Assembly (NCBI GenBank): GCA_963921305.4
Contig: CAWUEX030000002.1
Coordinates: forward strand, 2,046,001-2,110,000
DNA from: CAWUEX02 sp963921305
GTDB taxonomy: Bacteria > Pseudomonadota > Alphaproteobacteria > Rhodospirillales > Rhodospirillaceae
Reading direction: 5' to 3'
DNA: 64,000 nucleotides
Shown: one piece after another, positions 1 to 7,643 of the stretch
Position numbering within the stretch: the first letter of the stretch is position 1
Layout of the letters: every line of letters begins with the position of its first letter
The notes under the pieces: generated by a model
What the model saw: the letters and a program-made list of their open reading frames with translations, nothing else
Databases searched by the model: none
What the model was told of the DNA's origin: nothing
Made by a program: the position numbers and the translations under genes

Positions 1-2899
1 GGTAGCTTGAGAACTCCGTTTCGATGTTTCTGAATATCTGCTGTGCGTCATCGATGTCGTCTGCGGCGCCAATGATGGAGTCAAGAATGGTGGCAAGCTC
101 CGCATCGAAAATGGCGTCAATATACTCGGTGTCTATTCCGAACGCGTCTGCGTCGGCCTGGCGGTTTTGCCTTTGCGCCAGCACTTCATTGATATCGTTG
201 AGGAATCCTCGGCCACTCACCTCGTTGAATATCTGATGGAGGTTGCGCCTGAAAGTCACTTCCATATCCGTTGCAAACGCATCCAGGGCATCACTGGCCG
301 CGCCGGCGATTTCCGGAAAGTCCTGGAACGTCTGGGTTAGGGCGGAAAGTATTTCTTTGAATGCGCCGCCATTTTCAGCTGTGTTGAACAGCGATTCAAA
401 GATGTTGGTGAGTTGAGCAAAGAATGTCGCGTCAATCGTATCTGAACTGTGTTCAAGAGCCGCCGCATCCGATGTCAGCTGCCTGTATTGCTCGAAGACC
501 GCCGCGATGTTGTTCAGATAGCCTTTACCGCTTACGTCGTTAAAGAGCGCCTGAAGATCGCGATCGAAGATGCTGCGCATCTCATCCTTGGCTTCGTTAA
601 GAAGCCTAGTCGCCTCCTGCGCTGAAATGCCAACTTCGTCGAATACTTCAGTAAAGGCGTCAAAGCGCGCGTTCAGTTGGTCGACGGCGTTCTGAATTTC
701 CGAGACGGGTTCTTTAGTTTTAAATAAGCTGGTGACATATGCCCGTGTCGCTGCCTCTGCCTGTAAGCTTTCCTCACTGAGTTCTGCCACGGCGTCGGTG
801 GCGTCATTTGCCGCTGGAATAAAGTCGCGCCAGTTGGAAAGGTCGATGGGGACGCCAATATCGCCAAGTCCCGAAATATCGAAGGGGAAGCTTCCTATCC
901 CGTTCCCGCTGTCCGGTGTCGTGCCGGGGAAGATTTCAGCCGTGTCTTCCTTGAATTGCCGCACGAAGTCTAAAACATCTTTCGCTTCCGCTTTGGCGGC
1001 CCCGCGCGCTGTTTCAGCGATATCGCGCGTGCCTTCATTTAGCGCATGGATGATGTCCTCAAAATTAACGGCAATATCAACCAGCCCGAGGGCGCGCTCG
1101 ACATCGCCCTTGAAGTCGATGTTACGAATGGCCTCGCGCACGTCTTCGGGCAGATTGGTGAGGCTGTTAGAGATGTGCTCGACGGAAAAGTCCCAGGCTT
1201 CTTCAATGGTCTTGAAGGTCCGGCTGATATTCGACCCAAAGGACACTGTGATCCCGTCGCGGTCGCCCACACCGATGGAAAAGTCGCTGCCTCCAGGGAA
1301 GGATACCTTGCCGCCGGAGGCGGCTTCGAGCCGGTCGATGAAGGTGACAATGTCTTGGGCAAACTTGTCGGCCTTTTGGCGGTTCTCGTCGCTGTGTTTC
1401 TTGGGTCCGAGATCGAACTCAGACCGAGCGCCGGTGTCCAGATTGATTTTGACGCCTTCCAACCGGTCAGACTTCCCGCCCCCAAACAAACCGCCGATGG
1501 CGCTGCCGAGGGTTGAGCCGATAAATCCGCCAACAGGGCCCCCAAACTTTTTGCCGATCAGGCCGCCAATTGCGCCGCCGATCTCGTTGCCGACGCCTCC
1601 GTTGTCGGGGTTGATAAAACTTCCGACCTTAGTGCCCGCGAAGATCGCGGCGATCTCTTTCTTATTGATATTCAGTTGGTCCTTGATGGCATTAAACGCA
1701 TCATCCAAGAACTCATCCTTTATGGTTTGGATGAGGACTTTTTCGAGTTTTTGCTCAATGGCATCGAACAAACTGTCGAATATGTTATCAATATTCTTAA
1801 AGTCGCCTTTGATAACAGAGCTTAGAATATTGTCGACGGCGGTGGTGATGTCTTGGTCGATGGTGCTGAAGACGTCTTCAACACGCGCCCCGAGCCGCTC
1901 CATCGCCGTCGTGGCTTTCTCAGCTTCTTCCCCGTTATCTTCACTAGCGCTTATGGCATCTTGGGTTATTTCAGTAGCTTGCTCTGTCGTATCTTTGAGG
2001 TTGTCGATTTTTTCGTTGAAGTTTTCAAGGGCTTTGGTTGCCTCTCGTGGGCTAATGTCCGAATCTGACGGGGAAGGCTCGGTTGTGGGGAGCGGCGGTA
2101 ATTTGTTTATGGGTTTTCTGGTTGGAAGAGGTGGGGGTGACTTTTTATCGCCCCCTATTGCAAGCTTTACAGATAAATAGTTTATTCTTTTTACTAACTG
2201 TTCCTGCTCATCAAGTAGGGTTCCGTTTTCCTCTCGCAGCCTTTCATATTCGGTGATGCTAGATCCAACTTGAACCAGGAAGTTGTGTATTTTTCCTCTA
2301 TTCTTTTTGAATTCTTTGCCAACTAAACCGTCCCGTGAAACGCCTATTCCAGCGTCGATTATCGCTTGCTCAAACTTACCAATCTCCTGTATCTCGCCAT
2401 TAACTCTTTCAAGCTCGGACTTCGCAATTTCAATTTCTTCTTTTATGCCGTCATCAGTTTGATCGAACGCAACCTCAAGTCTGGACATCATATCTTGAAG
2501 GTCGGACTTGTATTTCTTTATGCCCGAGATTTCTTGTCGTATCTTCGTTATATCATCTTGAATGCCGATCCCGCCTGCTTCCATGGGTATCAGGTTTAAG
2601 CCAGCGATTGTTTCCAGATGTTCTGTTATTAGTTCATCAAGCGCGATTTCGACTAAAGCGACAGTGTCACGTAAGAGAGTAAAGTCCTCTTTAGTCTTGA
2701 AATTTGTATCACCTTTACGTTGTAAGGTTTGAATCGTTCGTCGCAATCTCGAGAGGCGGTCTTGTAACCTTCTGTTAAAGGCAGCGTCTTCACTGCTCTC
2801 GATTCCTTTGAGACCGAGAGTCGACAAATGTGTAGGGTCAAAAAAACTAAGAAGTTCGAGAAGATGTTTGAGTGCGATTCTAGTTTCGTCATCCATCAT
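1..2899 (-). CDS. Phage tail tape-measure-like protein, C-terminus cut by window edge
   Basis: One uninterrupted minus-strand frame gives 966 visible residues from ATG 2899 (ATG 2896 is a close alternative) and runs off the left edge. I read it as the tape measure that sets tail length, because it directly follows the tail-tube and tail-chaperone genes and has the expected build. Residues about 1-250 are charged and heptad-like (coiled coil). Residues about 252-280 form a Pro-rich linker. Residues about 428-470 form a glycine-zipper segment (GGAIGGLIGKKFGGPVGG) like the membrane-active part of tape measures. Two diverged repeats of about 105 residues follow, with cores starting near residues 780 (FNDVSGKGYLNN) and 885 (FNEVSGRGFLND). 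The length far exceeds the roughly 200-residue gp11 of the Rhodobacter gene transfer agent. No specific family assignment is possible by eye. Confidence 0.72.
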   Translation of the reverse strand, partial: MMDDETRIALKHLLELLSFFDPTHLSTLGLKGIESSEDAAFNRRLQDRLSRLRRTIQTLQRKGDTNFKTKEDFTLLRDTVALVEIALDELITEHLETIAGLNLIPMEAGGIGIQDDITKIRQEISGIKKYKSDLQDMMSRLEVAFDQTDDGIKEEIEIAKSELERVNGEIQEIGKFEQAIIDAGIGVSRDGLVGKEFKKNRGKIHNFLVQVGSSITEYERLREENGTLLDEQEQLVKRINYLSVKLAIGGDKKSPPPLPTRKPINKLPPLPTTEPSPSDSDISPREATKALENFNEKIDNLKDTTEQATEITQDAISASEDNGEEAEKATTAMERLGARVEDVFSTIDQDITTAVDNILSSVIKGDFKNIDNIFDSLFDAIEQKLEKVLIQTIKDEFLDDAFNAIKDQLNINKKEIAAIFAGTKVGSFINPDNGGVGNEIGGAIGGLIGKKFGGPVGGFIGSTLGSAIGGLFGGGKSDRLEGVKINLDTGARSEFDLGPKKHSDENRQKADKFAQDIVTFIDRLEAASGGKVSFPGGSDFSIGVGDRDGITVSFGSNISRTFKTIEEAWDFSVEHISNSLTNLPEDVREAIRNIDFKGDVERALGLVDIAVNFEDIIHALNEGTRDIAETARGAAKAEAKDVLDFVRQFKEDTAEIFPGTTPDSGNGIGSFPFDISGLGDIGVPIDLSNWRDFIPAANDATDAVAELSEESLQAEAATRAYVTSLFKTKEPVSEIQNAVDQLNARFDAFTEVFDEVGISAQEATRLLNEAKDEMRSIFDRDLQALFNDVSGKGYLNNIAAVFEQYRQLTSDAAALEHSSDTIDATFFAQLTNIFESLFNTAENGGAFKEILSALTQTFQDFPEIAGAASDALDAFATDMEVTFRRNLHQIFNEVSGRGFLNDINEVLAQRQNRQADADAFGIDTEYIDAIFDAELATILDSIIGAADDIDDAQQIFRNIETEFSSY

Positions 2900-2970
2900 A
2901 CTAACTTTCAATAATTGCCTCAGGGCTGTTTTCCTGGACTGTGCTTAAATCGACCCGATTAGTTTTGCGT

Positions 2971-3180
2971 TCAGCCTTCGTTAAAAGCTGTAACGGATCG
3001 GCTGACCTCTGGCACGCTGGCCGCGAGTTCGAGAAGTTCGTCGTACATTTCAGTTTTGTCAGATGTTTTTTGGCCGCCGTGGGATTCCGTCCATCCGTCT
3101 AGGGCGGCGGTCAGTTCGGCCACGGTCATGGCCCAGAAGGCATTGGGCGGGAGCCTGAGGACTCCCAGCCCGATCTCCAT
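2971..3180 (-). CDS. Phage tail assembly chaperone (GTA/TAC_6-like small protein)
   Basis: A 69-residue protein containing GLGVLRLPPNAFWAMTVAEL, the signature of the short phage/gene-transfer-agent proteins (TIGR02216, Phage_TAC_6) found between the tail tube and tape-measure genes. Family members are thought to chaperone the tape measure during tail assembly. The annotated ATG lacks a clear ribosome binding site. The reading frame stays open upstream into the 3' end of the preceding gene, so the true start may be a non-ATG codon upstream, or expression may involve a frameshift from the preceding gene as in lambda G/GT. No slippery heptamer is obvious, so I keep the ATG. Confidence is high for the family and moderate for the start. 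Confidence 0.8.
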   Translation of the reverse strand: MEIGLGVLRLPPNAFWAMTVAELTAALDGWTESHGGQKTSDKTEMYDELLELAASVPEVSRSVTAFNEG

Positions 3181-3203
3181 GTAACGGCGAATGGGCAGGC
3201 GGT

Positions 3204-3599
3204 CTAAGCCGCTTCCTCCTTCGCCGGTTTCGCGTTTCCCCCTGGCTTACCGGCCGCTTTGCCGCCGGAGTTACCGCCCGCCTTGGGTGCGGCGTTGCCG
3301 CTGGTCAGGGCGTTGGCCAGGAAGGTTGAAATGGGCACTAGGAAGTTGGTCGCCCCTTCTTCGAAGATCAGTTCTTGCAGCTCCTGCGGTTTGGGCGCGC
3401 CCTTTTGTCCCTTCAACGCAATCAGGATCACGCCGACAATCTCAGTGATGGTGAAGTCGCCGGAGGCGATACGCTTAGCCAGCGGCATAATGCCGCCGTA
3501 TTGGGATTCGATTTCAGCGATGATCTGAAACGTCGGGCGGACCGTGTAGTCTTCGCCGTCGATGGTGAAAGTCACTTCGCCGCGGTATGGGTTGGGCAT
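3204..3599 (-). CDS. GTA gp10-like tail chaperone/tube-associated protein (Phage_TAC_11)
   Basis: A 131-residue protein. Residues 1-100 fit the GTA gp10 family (Phage_TAC_11): it opens with a short beta segment reading GEVTFTIDGEDYTVRPTF, followed by helical sequence. Residues about 100-131 form a low-complexity Gly/Lys/Ala/Pro tail that looks disordered. The start ATG is preceded by AAGGGG at about 3608-3613. It lies between the tail-tube gene (3755-4186) and the small TAC gene, the same order as gp9-gp10-TAC in gene transfer agents. An intrinsic terminator lies just upstream (3642-3680), so this gene is probably expressed below the tube gene. A role in tail assembly is inferred from family and position. 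Confidence 0.8.
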   Translation of the reverse strand: MPNPYRGEVTFTIDGEDYTVRPTFQIIAEIESQYGGIMPLAKRIASGDFTITEIVGVILIALKGQKGAPKPQELQELIFEEGATNFLVPISTFLANALTSGNAAPKAGGNSGGKAAGKPGGNAKPAKEEAA

Positions 3600-3641
3600 G
3601 TCATGTCCCCTTTCGTGTTAGATGGATGAAGTTTGCGTGTT

Positions 3642-3680
3642 GAAAAAAGAAGGGCCGGCAAACAGCGTCTACCGGCCCCC
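3642..3680 (-). terminator. Intrinsic terminator/attenuator between tail tube and chaperone genes
   Basis: Read on the minus strand, GGGCCGG (3672-3678) pairs with CCGGCCC (3652-3658) around a 13-nt loop and is followed by TTCTTTTTTC (3642-3651). It lies 75 bp after the major tail protein stop and 43 bp before the next start. This placement would cap the abundant tube mRNA while letting a fraction read through into the chaperone and tape-measure genes. Confidence 0.8.
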
Positions 3681-3754
3681 TCCGAACAGATCGGGAAAGT
3701 TGTATTGGTTATTCTGTGGGAGAGCGCGTTGAGCAGCGCCGTCACACAGGTAGA

Positions 3755-4186
3755 TTAGGTTGACGGGGTAACCGAACGTGTAATTGCACCATTAGACTGC
3801 AAGGTCACGTTGAACGTGGGTGCATCTCCGTGCGCGCCCGTCTCACTATAGCTAGAAATGACGAACGACCCAGACCGTGTTACATCACGATCGACGCCCG
3901 ATACCAGTTGGTAGTTGTGGGTCGTCCGGTCGTGTGCCGCCGTTTCAAACGTGGCGAACTGGGCATCATTTGCGACAACACCGTCTGCACTAATCTCCAC
4001 GGACTGTGTGCCCGCATCACCCAGCATTTCCTGCCAGCCATTAGAGCTGACGTTGGTGATGTCCACTGGGTTGTTGTTGATGCTCAGGCTGGTCGTGCGA
4101 AGAGCGCCCACGGTTGCAAATGTTTCTGAGGTCGCGCCGTTGCCCATTTGCAGGACGAAGTCGCGACCCTTGTAAGCTGTTGTCAT
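3755..4186 (-). CDS. Phage major tail (tube) protein, TP901-1/GTA gp9 type
   Basis: A 143-residue protein matching the Phage_tail_2 (TP901-1 major tail) pattern. The N-terminus reads YKGRDFVLQMGNG, then LRTTSLSINNNPVDITN, a central GWQEMLGDAGTQSVEISADG, and a C-terminal beta-rich GDAPTFNVTLQSNG. Such proteins stack as hexameric rings to build the tube of siphovirus tails and gene transfer agents. The start is secured by a perfect AGGAGG at 4194-4199, 7 nt before the ATG, consistent with high expression. The next gene downstream is separated by a terminator. No sheath gene is visible, so a non-contractile tail is more likely than a contractile one. Confidence 0.88.
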   Translation of the reverse strand: MTTAYKGRDFVLQMGNGATSETFATVGALRTTSLSINNNPVDITNVSSNGWQEMLGDAGTQSVEISADGVVANDAQFATFETAAHDRTTHNYQLVSGVDRDVTRSGSFVISSYSETGAHGDAPTFNVTLQSNGAITRSVTPST

Positions 4187-4239
4187 AATACAGCCTCCTT
4201 AGTTTGGTTGAGGGGAACTGCGCCAAATGGGCGCGGGTC

Positions 4240-4899
4240 TTAAAGTACGTCCGCCAAATTGATTTTGGGGAACGCCTCAAGCGCGCTCCGAGGCGTCGCA
4301 TTGAGTACGGGCACGCCGGTCTGGTCGAGATCGGCGGCAATCTGTTTAAAAGCAGGAATCAGACTGTCCTTGTAACGCCAAGGCTGTGGCTCATGGACAT
4401 CGTCGGTAAAATGGCTGGTTTGTCCGTAACCAACGCGCATATCGAAGCCCAGCAAGATGATGCGCTTGGCGCCGAAGTGGTAGGCGAGATTGATTGCCGC
4501 GTGGCCGGAATTCTTGCCGCTCGCCAGCCCCTGAGGATCGCGGCACAGGCCAACTTCTTGCGGTGACGTCAGCAACTTTATTTTTCGTGGCATCTCCGCT
4601 TTGCAGGGCACGCAGGTGGTGATCGCCAAGCCGCGCCATTTGCGCACCGCGTCGGCAATCTGGTGGAAGATGGGTTGATCCATCCAGAACAGCACCTGGG
4701 CGAATGGTGCCCATTCGTGGGAGCGGTTGATGACGATGACATTGCGGTCGCGTAGCAGATTAGGGTCCTGAAATCTCAGTGAGTAGCCGCTGCCGACGAC
4801 GAACACGTCTTCGCCGTCGAAGATCTTTTCGACGGCCCAAGGTTTGGGCGGTCGGGCGATTTTTTTTGCAGCTGGTGACGTGGTGGTGTCTTTCGGCAT
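4240..4899 (-). CDS. Rossmann-like phage protein (DUF115/MptE- or sialyltransferase-like)
   Basis: A 219-residue protein with a glycine-rich beta-alpha-beta start at about residues 31-42 (DVFVVGSGYSL), a following strand-helix NVIVINRSHEWAPF, a DQPIFH motif, and a C-terminal strand AKRIILLGFDMRVG after SGKNSGHAAINLAYHFG. This arrangement is that of the DUF115/MptE-like and CST-type glycosyltransferase folds, which occur as accessory genes in many tailed phages. The substrate is unknown. It is the first gene of the minus-strand tail block and ends 53 bp before the tube-protein start. No strong Shine-Dalgarno is seen. It could instead be a particle-decoration or DNA/sugar-modification enzyme; I do not assign a function beyond fold. 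Confidence 0.55.
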   Translation of the reverse strand: MPKDTTTSPAAKKIARPPKPWAVEKIFDGEDVFVVGSGYSLRFQDPNLLRDRNVIVINRSHEWAPFAQVLFWMDQPIFHQIADAVRKWRGLAITTCVPCKAEMPRKIKLLTSPQEVGLCRDPQGLASGKNSGHAAINLAYHFGAKRIILLGFDMRVGYGQTSHFTDDVHEPQPWRYKDSLIPAFKQIAADLDQTGVPVLNATPRSALEAFPKINLADVL

Positions 4900-5000
4900 T
4901 GGCGTAGTCGGGCCCCTTTCGTCCCTTCAATAACAGTGGTGATGACTCATAGATCGCACTTCATTTCCATCTGGAGCGCGTCCACGTTTATGTGATGCGC

Positions 5001-5035
5001 CAAAAGAAAACCCGCCGGCTGAGGGAGCCGGCGGG
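5001..5035 (-). terminator. Strong intrinsic terminator upstream of the tail block
   Basis: A perfect 10-bp stem (CCCGCCGGCT 5011-5020 and its complement 5026-5035) closes a 5-nt loop. On the minus strand it is followed by TTTTCTTTTG (5001-5010). It therefore stops minus-strand transcription about 100 bp before the first tail-module gene. No gene precedes it on that strand, only the promoter at 5192-5220, so it ends a short RNA or attenuates the tail operon. Confidence 0.88.
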
Positions 5036-5185
5036 TGCTTCTTGTCGGAACCGGCTCAGGGGAAAACCGGCTCGGGGCACAGCGATCTCAAGTGCACTCA
5101 CGAGTGCAAGCACAAGGACGCGTCCAAGAAGGACGTTGAAAGGGACCCGCGGGTGGTCCGGGAAGGGCGGGCGCAACTCTCAACG
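5001..5185 (-). ncRNA. Candidate structured leader or small RNA
   Basis: This is a candidate transcript from a predicted start near 5185 to the terminator at 5001-5035, about 180 nt. The stretch is rich in self-complementary elements: ACCCGCGGGT, GGACGCGTCC, and TGCACTC/GAGTGCA separated by 2 nt. It also carries a direct repeat of GAGCCGGTT (between about 5050 and 5080). A 62-codon minus-strand frame spans the terminator hairpin itself and lacks room for a ribosome binding site after the predicted transcription start, so I do not call it a gene. No known RNA family is recognised. Confidence 0.45.
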
Positions 5186-5191
5186 ATTGGA

Positions 5192-5220
5192 ATTATGTCA
5201 AGTATATCTTGTTATGTCAA
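5192..5220 (-). promoter_or_regulatory. Near-consensus sigma-70 promoter facing the tail block
   Basis: On the minus strand, a perfect -35 TTGACA (5215-5220), 17 nt of spacer, and -10 CATAAT (5192-5197, five of six to TATAAT) are present. The spacer contains a second TTGACA overlapping the -10 region (TATACTTGACATAAT), which could be part of an operator or alternative promoter. Transcription would start near 5185 and run toward the terminator at 5001-5035 and the tail genes. Confidence 0.72.
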
Positions 5221-6053
5221 CAAAAATAATTGTATTTATGTACGAGGTTGTTTGATTGAAGTTTCTATGCGTTTGGCTCATCTCCTCTCGATGTTGACCA
5301 TTTCTGTGGATGGGTGATTGACCCGCTAACAAAGAAATGTACGAAATTTTAAAGGGTTGCATGTCTCCACAATTTGGACCTTGCAGAGGAGTTGTAAGGT
5401 AACCCTTCCATTGATCAGTAGTCGGTATTGGAAAGCTGCTTCAAAAGCTCGATGGAAAAACAGTCACACTACTTCAGGCGCGCACATCAAATGACCAGGA
5501 AAATGCGTTTAGTGTGAGTTAGGTAAGGGTGACTATGGATTTTCTCTGAGCCATAGACCTGCTAACCGGGCTTCATAACGCAAAGCAGAACTGGCACGGC
5601 GAGTGTTCGTTCTGGAGTTTTTCGACCTTCGGCAATGCGCCGATATTGCCCCCAAGCAACAAGCCCGCAAGCGTTTGAACTGTTTAGAGAATGTGGGAGA
5701 GGGGAGAGAGGTCTCTCTAACTCAGAGACTGGTTGGCTGTGTGGCCAGTCACTAACGGACCTTTCTCATGCGTTTTCCCTGTTAAACAGAGAAATTACAG
5801 GGAAGACTTTATGAATGTAGGCTATTCAAGTGGATTGGCGGGCTGGAACCCGCGCAAAACCGGGCTTGTCACGCCATATTCCCTAAAGACTGGAACAGGG
5901 AAATTAATCTCAAAAACAAGGAAGGTTTACCTCGAATCAGGGAGGAGACCTAACTTTATGGCGTTGAATTTGGCCGGATGAGGTTTTCAGAAATGAAAGC
6001 CGGATAAAGTAAAAAGAAGGGACTGCGCAGTTACTGGCCCACAGCACCGATTG
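5221..6053. other. Gene-poor gap between tail module and catabolic block, with ACAGGGAA repeats
   Basis: No open frame here resembles a protein I recognise. The left half is AT-rich. The right part (5733-5981) carries an inverted repeat TTCCCTGT (5775-5782) / ACAGGGAA (5797-5804), with further copies of ACAGGGAA at 5895-5902 and related TTCCCT near 5878. An 82-codon plus-strand frame covers this part, but it is Arg/Lys/Gly-rich without domain features and is probably spurious. The gap may be a junction or remnant sequence at the end of the phage module. Confidence 0.4.
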
Positions 6054-7643
6054 CTATTCCACTGTTTCAAGTGGGGACTGTGCCCAACGGAGAGATTCGT
6101 ATACCGGAAGACGGTTTACAACATTGACATCCGTCAGTCCCGGCGCAAAGCCGTAAATCGCCATCAAATCTACTAAGAATAACGCCGGTGCAGTTTCATG
6201 GACAACCAACATGAGTTCTTTGACCTTGCGTTGGCGGGCGTCCGAGTCAATTTGCGCGGTCATGTCCGCGACGGCGCTATCAATCGAGGCATCACAGAAA
6301 AAGGGATTCGTTCGTGTGCACAAGAAGTGCCTTACGGCGGGCAGGGACTCCGTATACTGGGCAATGAAAGACATGCTAAACATCTGCGCGTCGTCCCAGT
6401 CAGAAGAGAAGAACTTTTCGCGCCAGTTATTCAGGGGTATTGTTCGCAGTGCGGCGTCAACCCCCACCGCCCGTAAATCTTGTGCGACCATTTGGTAGAT
6501 GCTCGGAATTATCGGGCTACTGTCGTCGTACAACGTTAAGACCAGAGAAAAACCGCTGGCATATCCCGCTTCCTCCAACAGAGACCTTGCCCTATTAGGG
6601 TCATAGGGGTAGGGCGCTATGTCGGGGTTAAACTCGGGGGACGCATTAGCAGCTGGCTGGCTTGAGACCTCTCCGATTCCCTCCAAAAGTTGCTCAACAA
6701 TGGCCTGTTTATTGACAGCGTAGTTCAGGGCCTGCCGGACCCGGACATCCCGCACGGGATTGTTTTCTGCACCCGGGCCTTCTGTAACAAAAGCTGGAGC
6801 AATGACATGAAGGTTGGGAGCCATCACGGTTTGAATGTCCGCGGCTTGGGCTGTCTGCAGGTTGACTTGATCGACACCTCCGATGTCGATGCTCCCCGAC
6901 AAAAGCGCCTTGTGTCGGGCAACACTATCTGGAATCGCACGGAAGTGAATCTCCTTCACGTTCCCTTTTCGCCATGACTGTTCATGCAAGACGAGCCTCG
7001 CGCCGGCTTGGCCTTCCCAATCGGCGAGGGTAAAGGGACCCGTCCCCGTCGGGGCTTGTGCAAACCCGTCCGGCCCCAATTCCTGCCATGCTTTTGGGGC
7101 AACGATAGGCACGCCGGAGAGACGCGCTGGCAGGATAGGGTCTGGTATAGTAGTCCGCATAGCGAGGTTGAGGCCGTCGATCACTTCGACGTCTGAGACG
7201 TTGAGAATGAGGTCGCCGACCTGTGTTGCGCGTCCCGCAGGGCTTTTGAGCCATTCAATCGTTGCTGCCACGGCAGAGGAATCGAATGGCTCACCGTTCG
7301 CGAAAAAAACATCCGGGCGCAGATTGAACGCCCAGGTTTCAGAGTCTGTCTGGCGCCAAGAGATCGCCAGTGCTGGCGCTACCTCTTGATTAGGTCCGAT
7401 CCGAGTCAGTCCGTCGAACATCGCCCCCCAGAACTGGTTGTAGGCGATCATACCTGTCGATGTGTATGGGTTGCCAAGGCTCGGCGGTAGACCCATGAGC
7501 CCAACTCTAACAGGGTGACTGGGTTCGGCCTCCGTTGCTGTGTCGGTATCCTCTTGACCGCAAGCGGTCAGGACAAGCATCACCGTGCAGACGAAAACCA
7601 GCCGCAGGGTGTTGGCGCGGTTGCTGGACATCTCTTGAGTCAC
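6054..7643 (-). CDS. ABC transporter family-5 substrate-binding lipoprotein
   Basis: A 529-residue periplasmic binding protein of the SBP_bac_5 (dipeptide/oligopeptide/nickel) family. A signal sequence ends in the lipobox LTAC, followed by an acidic linker. Family hallmarks include AISWRQTDSETWAFNLRPDVFFANGEPF (shown here in part: WAFNLRPDVFFANGEPF) and VRQALNYAVNKQAIVE in the second half. It would bind a small peptide-like or other organic solute and deliver it to an inner-membrane permease. Unusually, no permease or ATPase gene lies anywhere in the window, so it is an orphan or serves a transporter encoded elsewhere. Its start overlaps the stop of the GntR regulator gene by 4 bp, so the two are co-transcribed and probably share a ligand. 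Confidence 0.88.
   Translation of the reverse strand: MTQEMSSNRANTLRLVFVCTVMLVLTACGQEDTDTATEAEPSHPVRVGLMGLPPSLGNPYTSTGMIAYNQFWGAMFDGLTRIGPNQEVAPALAISWRQTDSETWAFNLRPDVFFANGEPFDSSAVAATIEWLKSPAGRATQVGDLILNVSDVEVIDGLNLAMRTTIPDPILPARLSGVPIVAPKAWQELGPDGFAQAPTGTGPFTLADWEGQAGARLVLHEQSWRKGNVKEIHFRAIPDSVARHKALLSGSIDIGGVDQVNLQTAQAADIQTVMAPNLHVIAPAFVTEGPGAENNPVRDVRVRQALNYAVNKQAIVEQLLEGIGEVSSQPAANASPEFNPDIAPYPYDPNRARSLLEEAGYASGFSLVLTLYDDSSPIIPSIYQMVAQDLRAVGVDAALRTIPLNNWREKFFSSDWDDAQMFSMSFIAQYTESLPAVRHFLCTRTNPFFCDASIDSAVADMTAQIDSDARQRKVKELMLVVHETAPALFLVDLMAIYGFAPGLTDVNVVNRLPVYESLRWAQSPLETVE

Noticed and set aside
732..2180. 482-codon plus-strand open frame, Ser/Pro/Ala-rich
   Set aside because: It is the antisense of the long tape-measure-like gene; its composition is that of a reversed helical protein and it has no domain features.
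2971..3206. Programmed frameshift joining the gp10-like and small TAC genes
   Set aside because: The upstream frame is open, as it would be for a lambda G/GT-type fusion, but no slippery heptamer or pseudoknot was seen, so separate genes are annotated.
4988..5176. 62-codon minus-strand frame
   Set aside because: It runs through the terminator hairpin and starts within about 10 nt of the predicted transcription start, with no ribosome binding site.
5733..5981. 82-codon plus-strand frame in the gene-poor gap
   Set aside because: Basic, Gly/Lys/Arg-rich, no domain, and overlapping the ACAGGGAA repeat region; probably non-coding.
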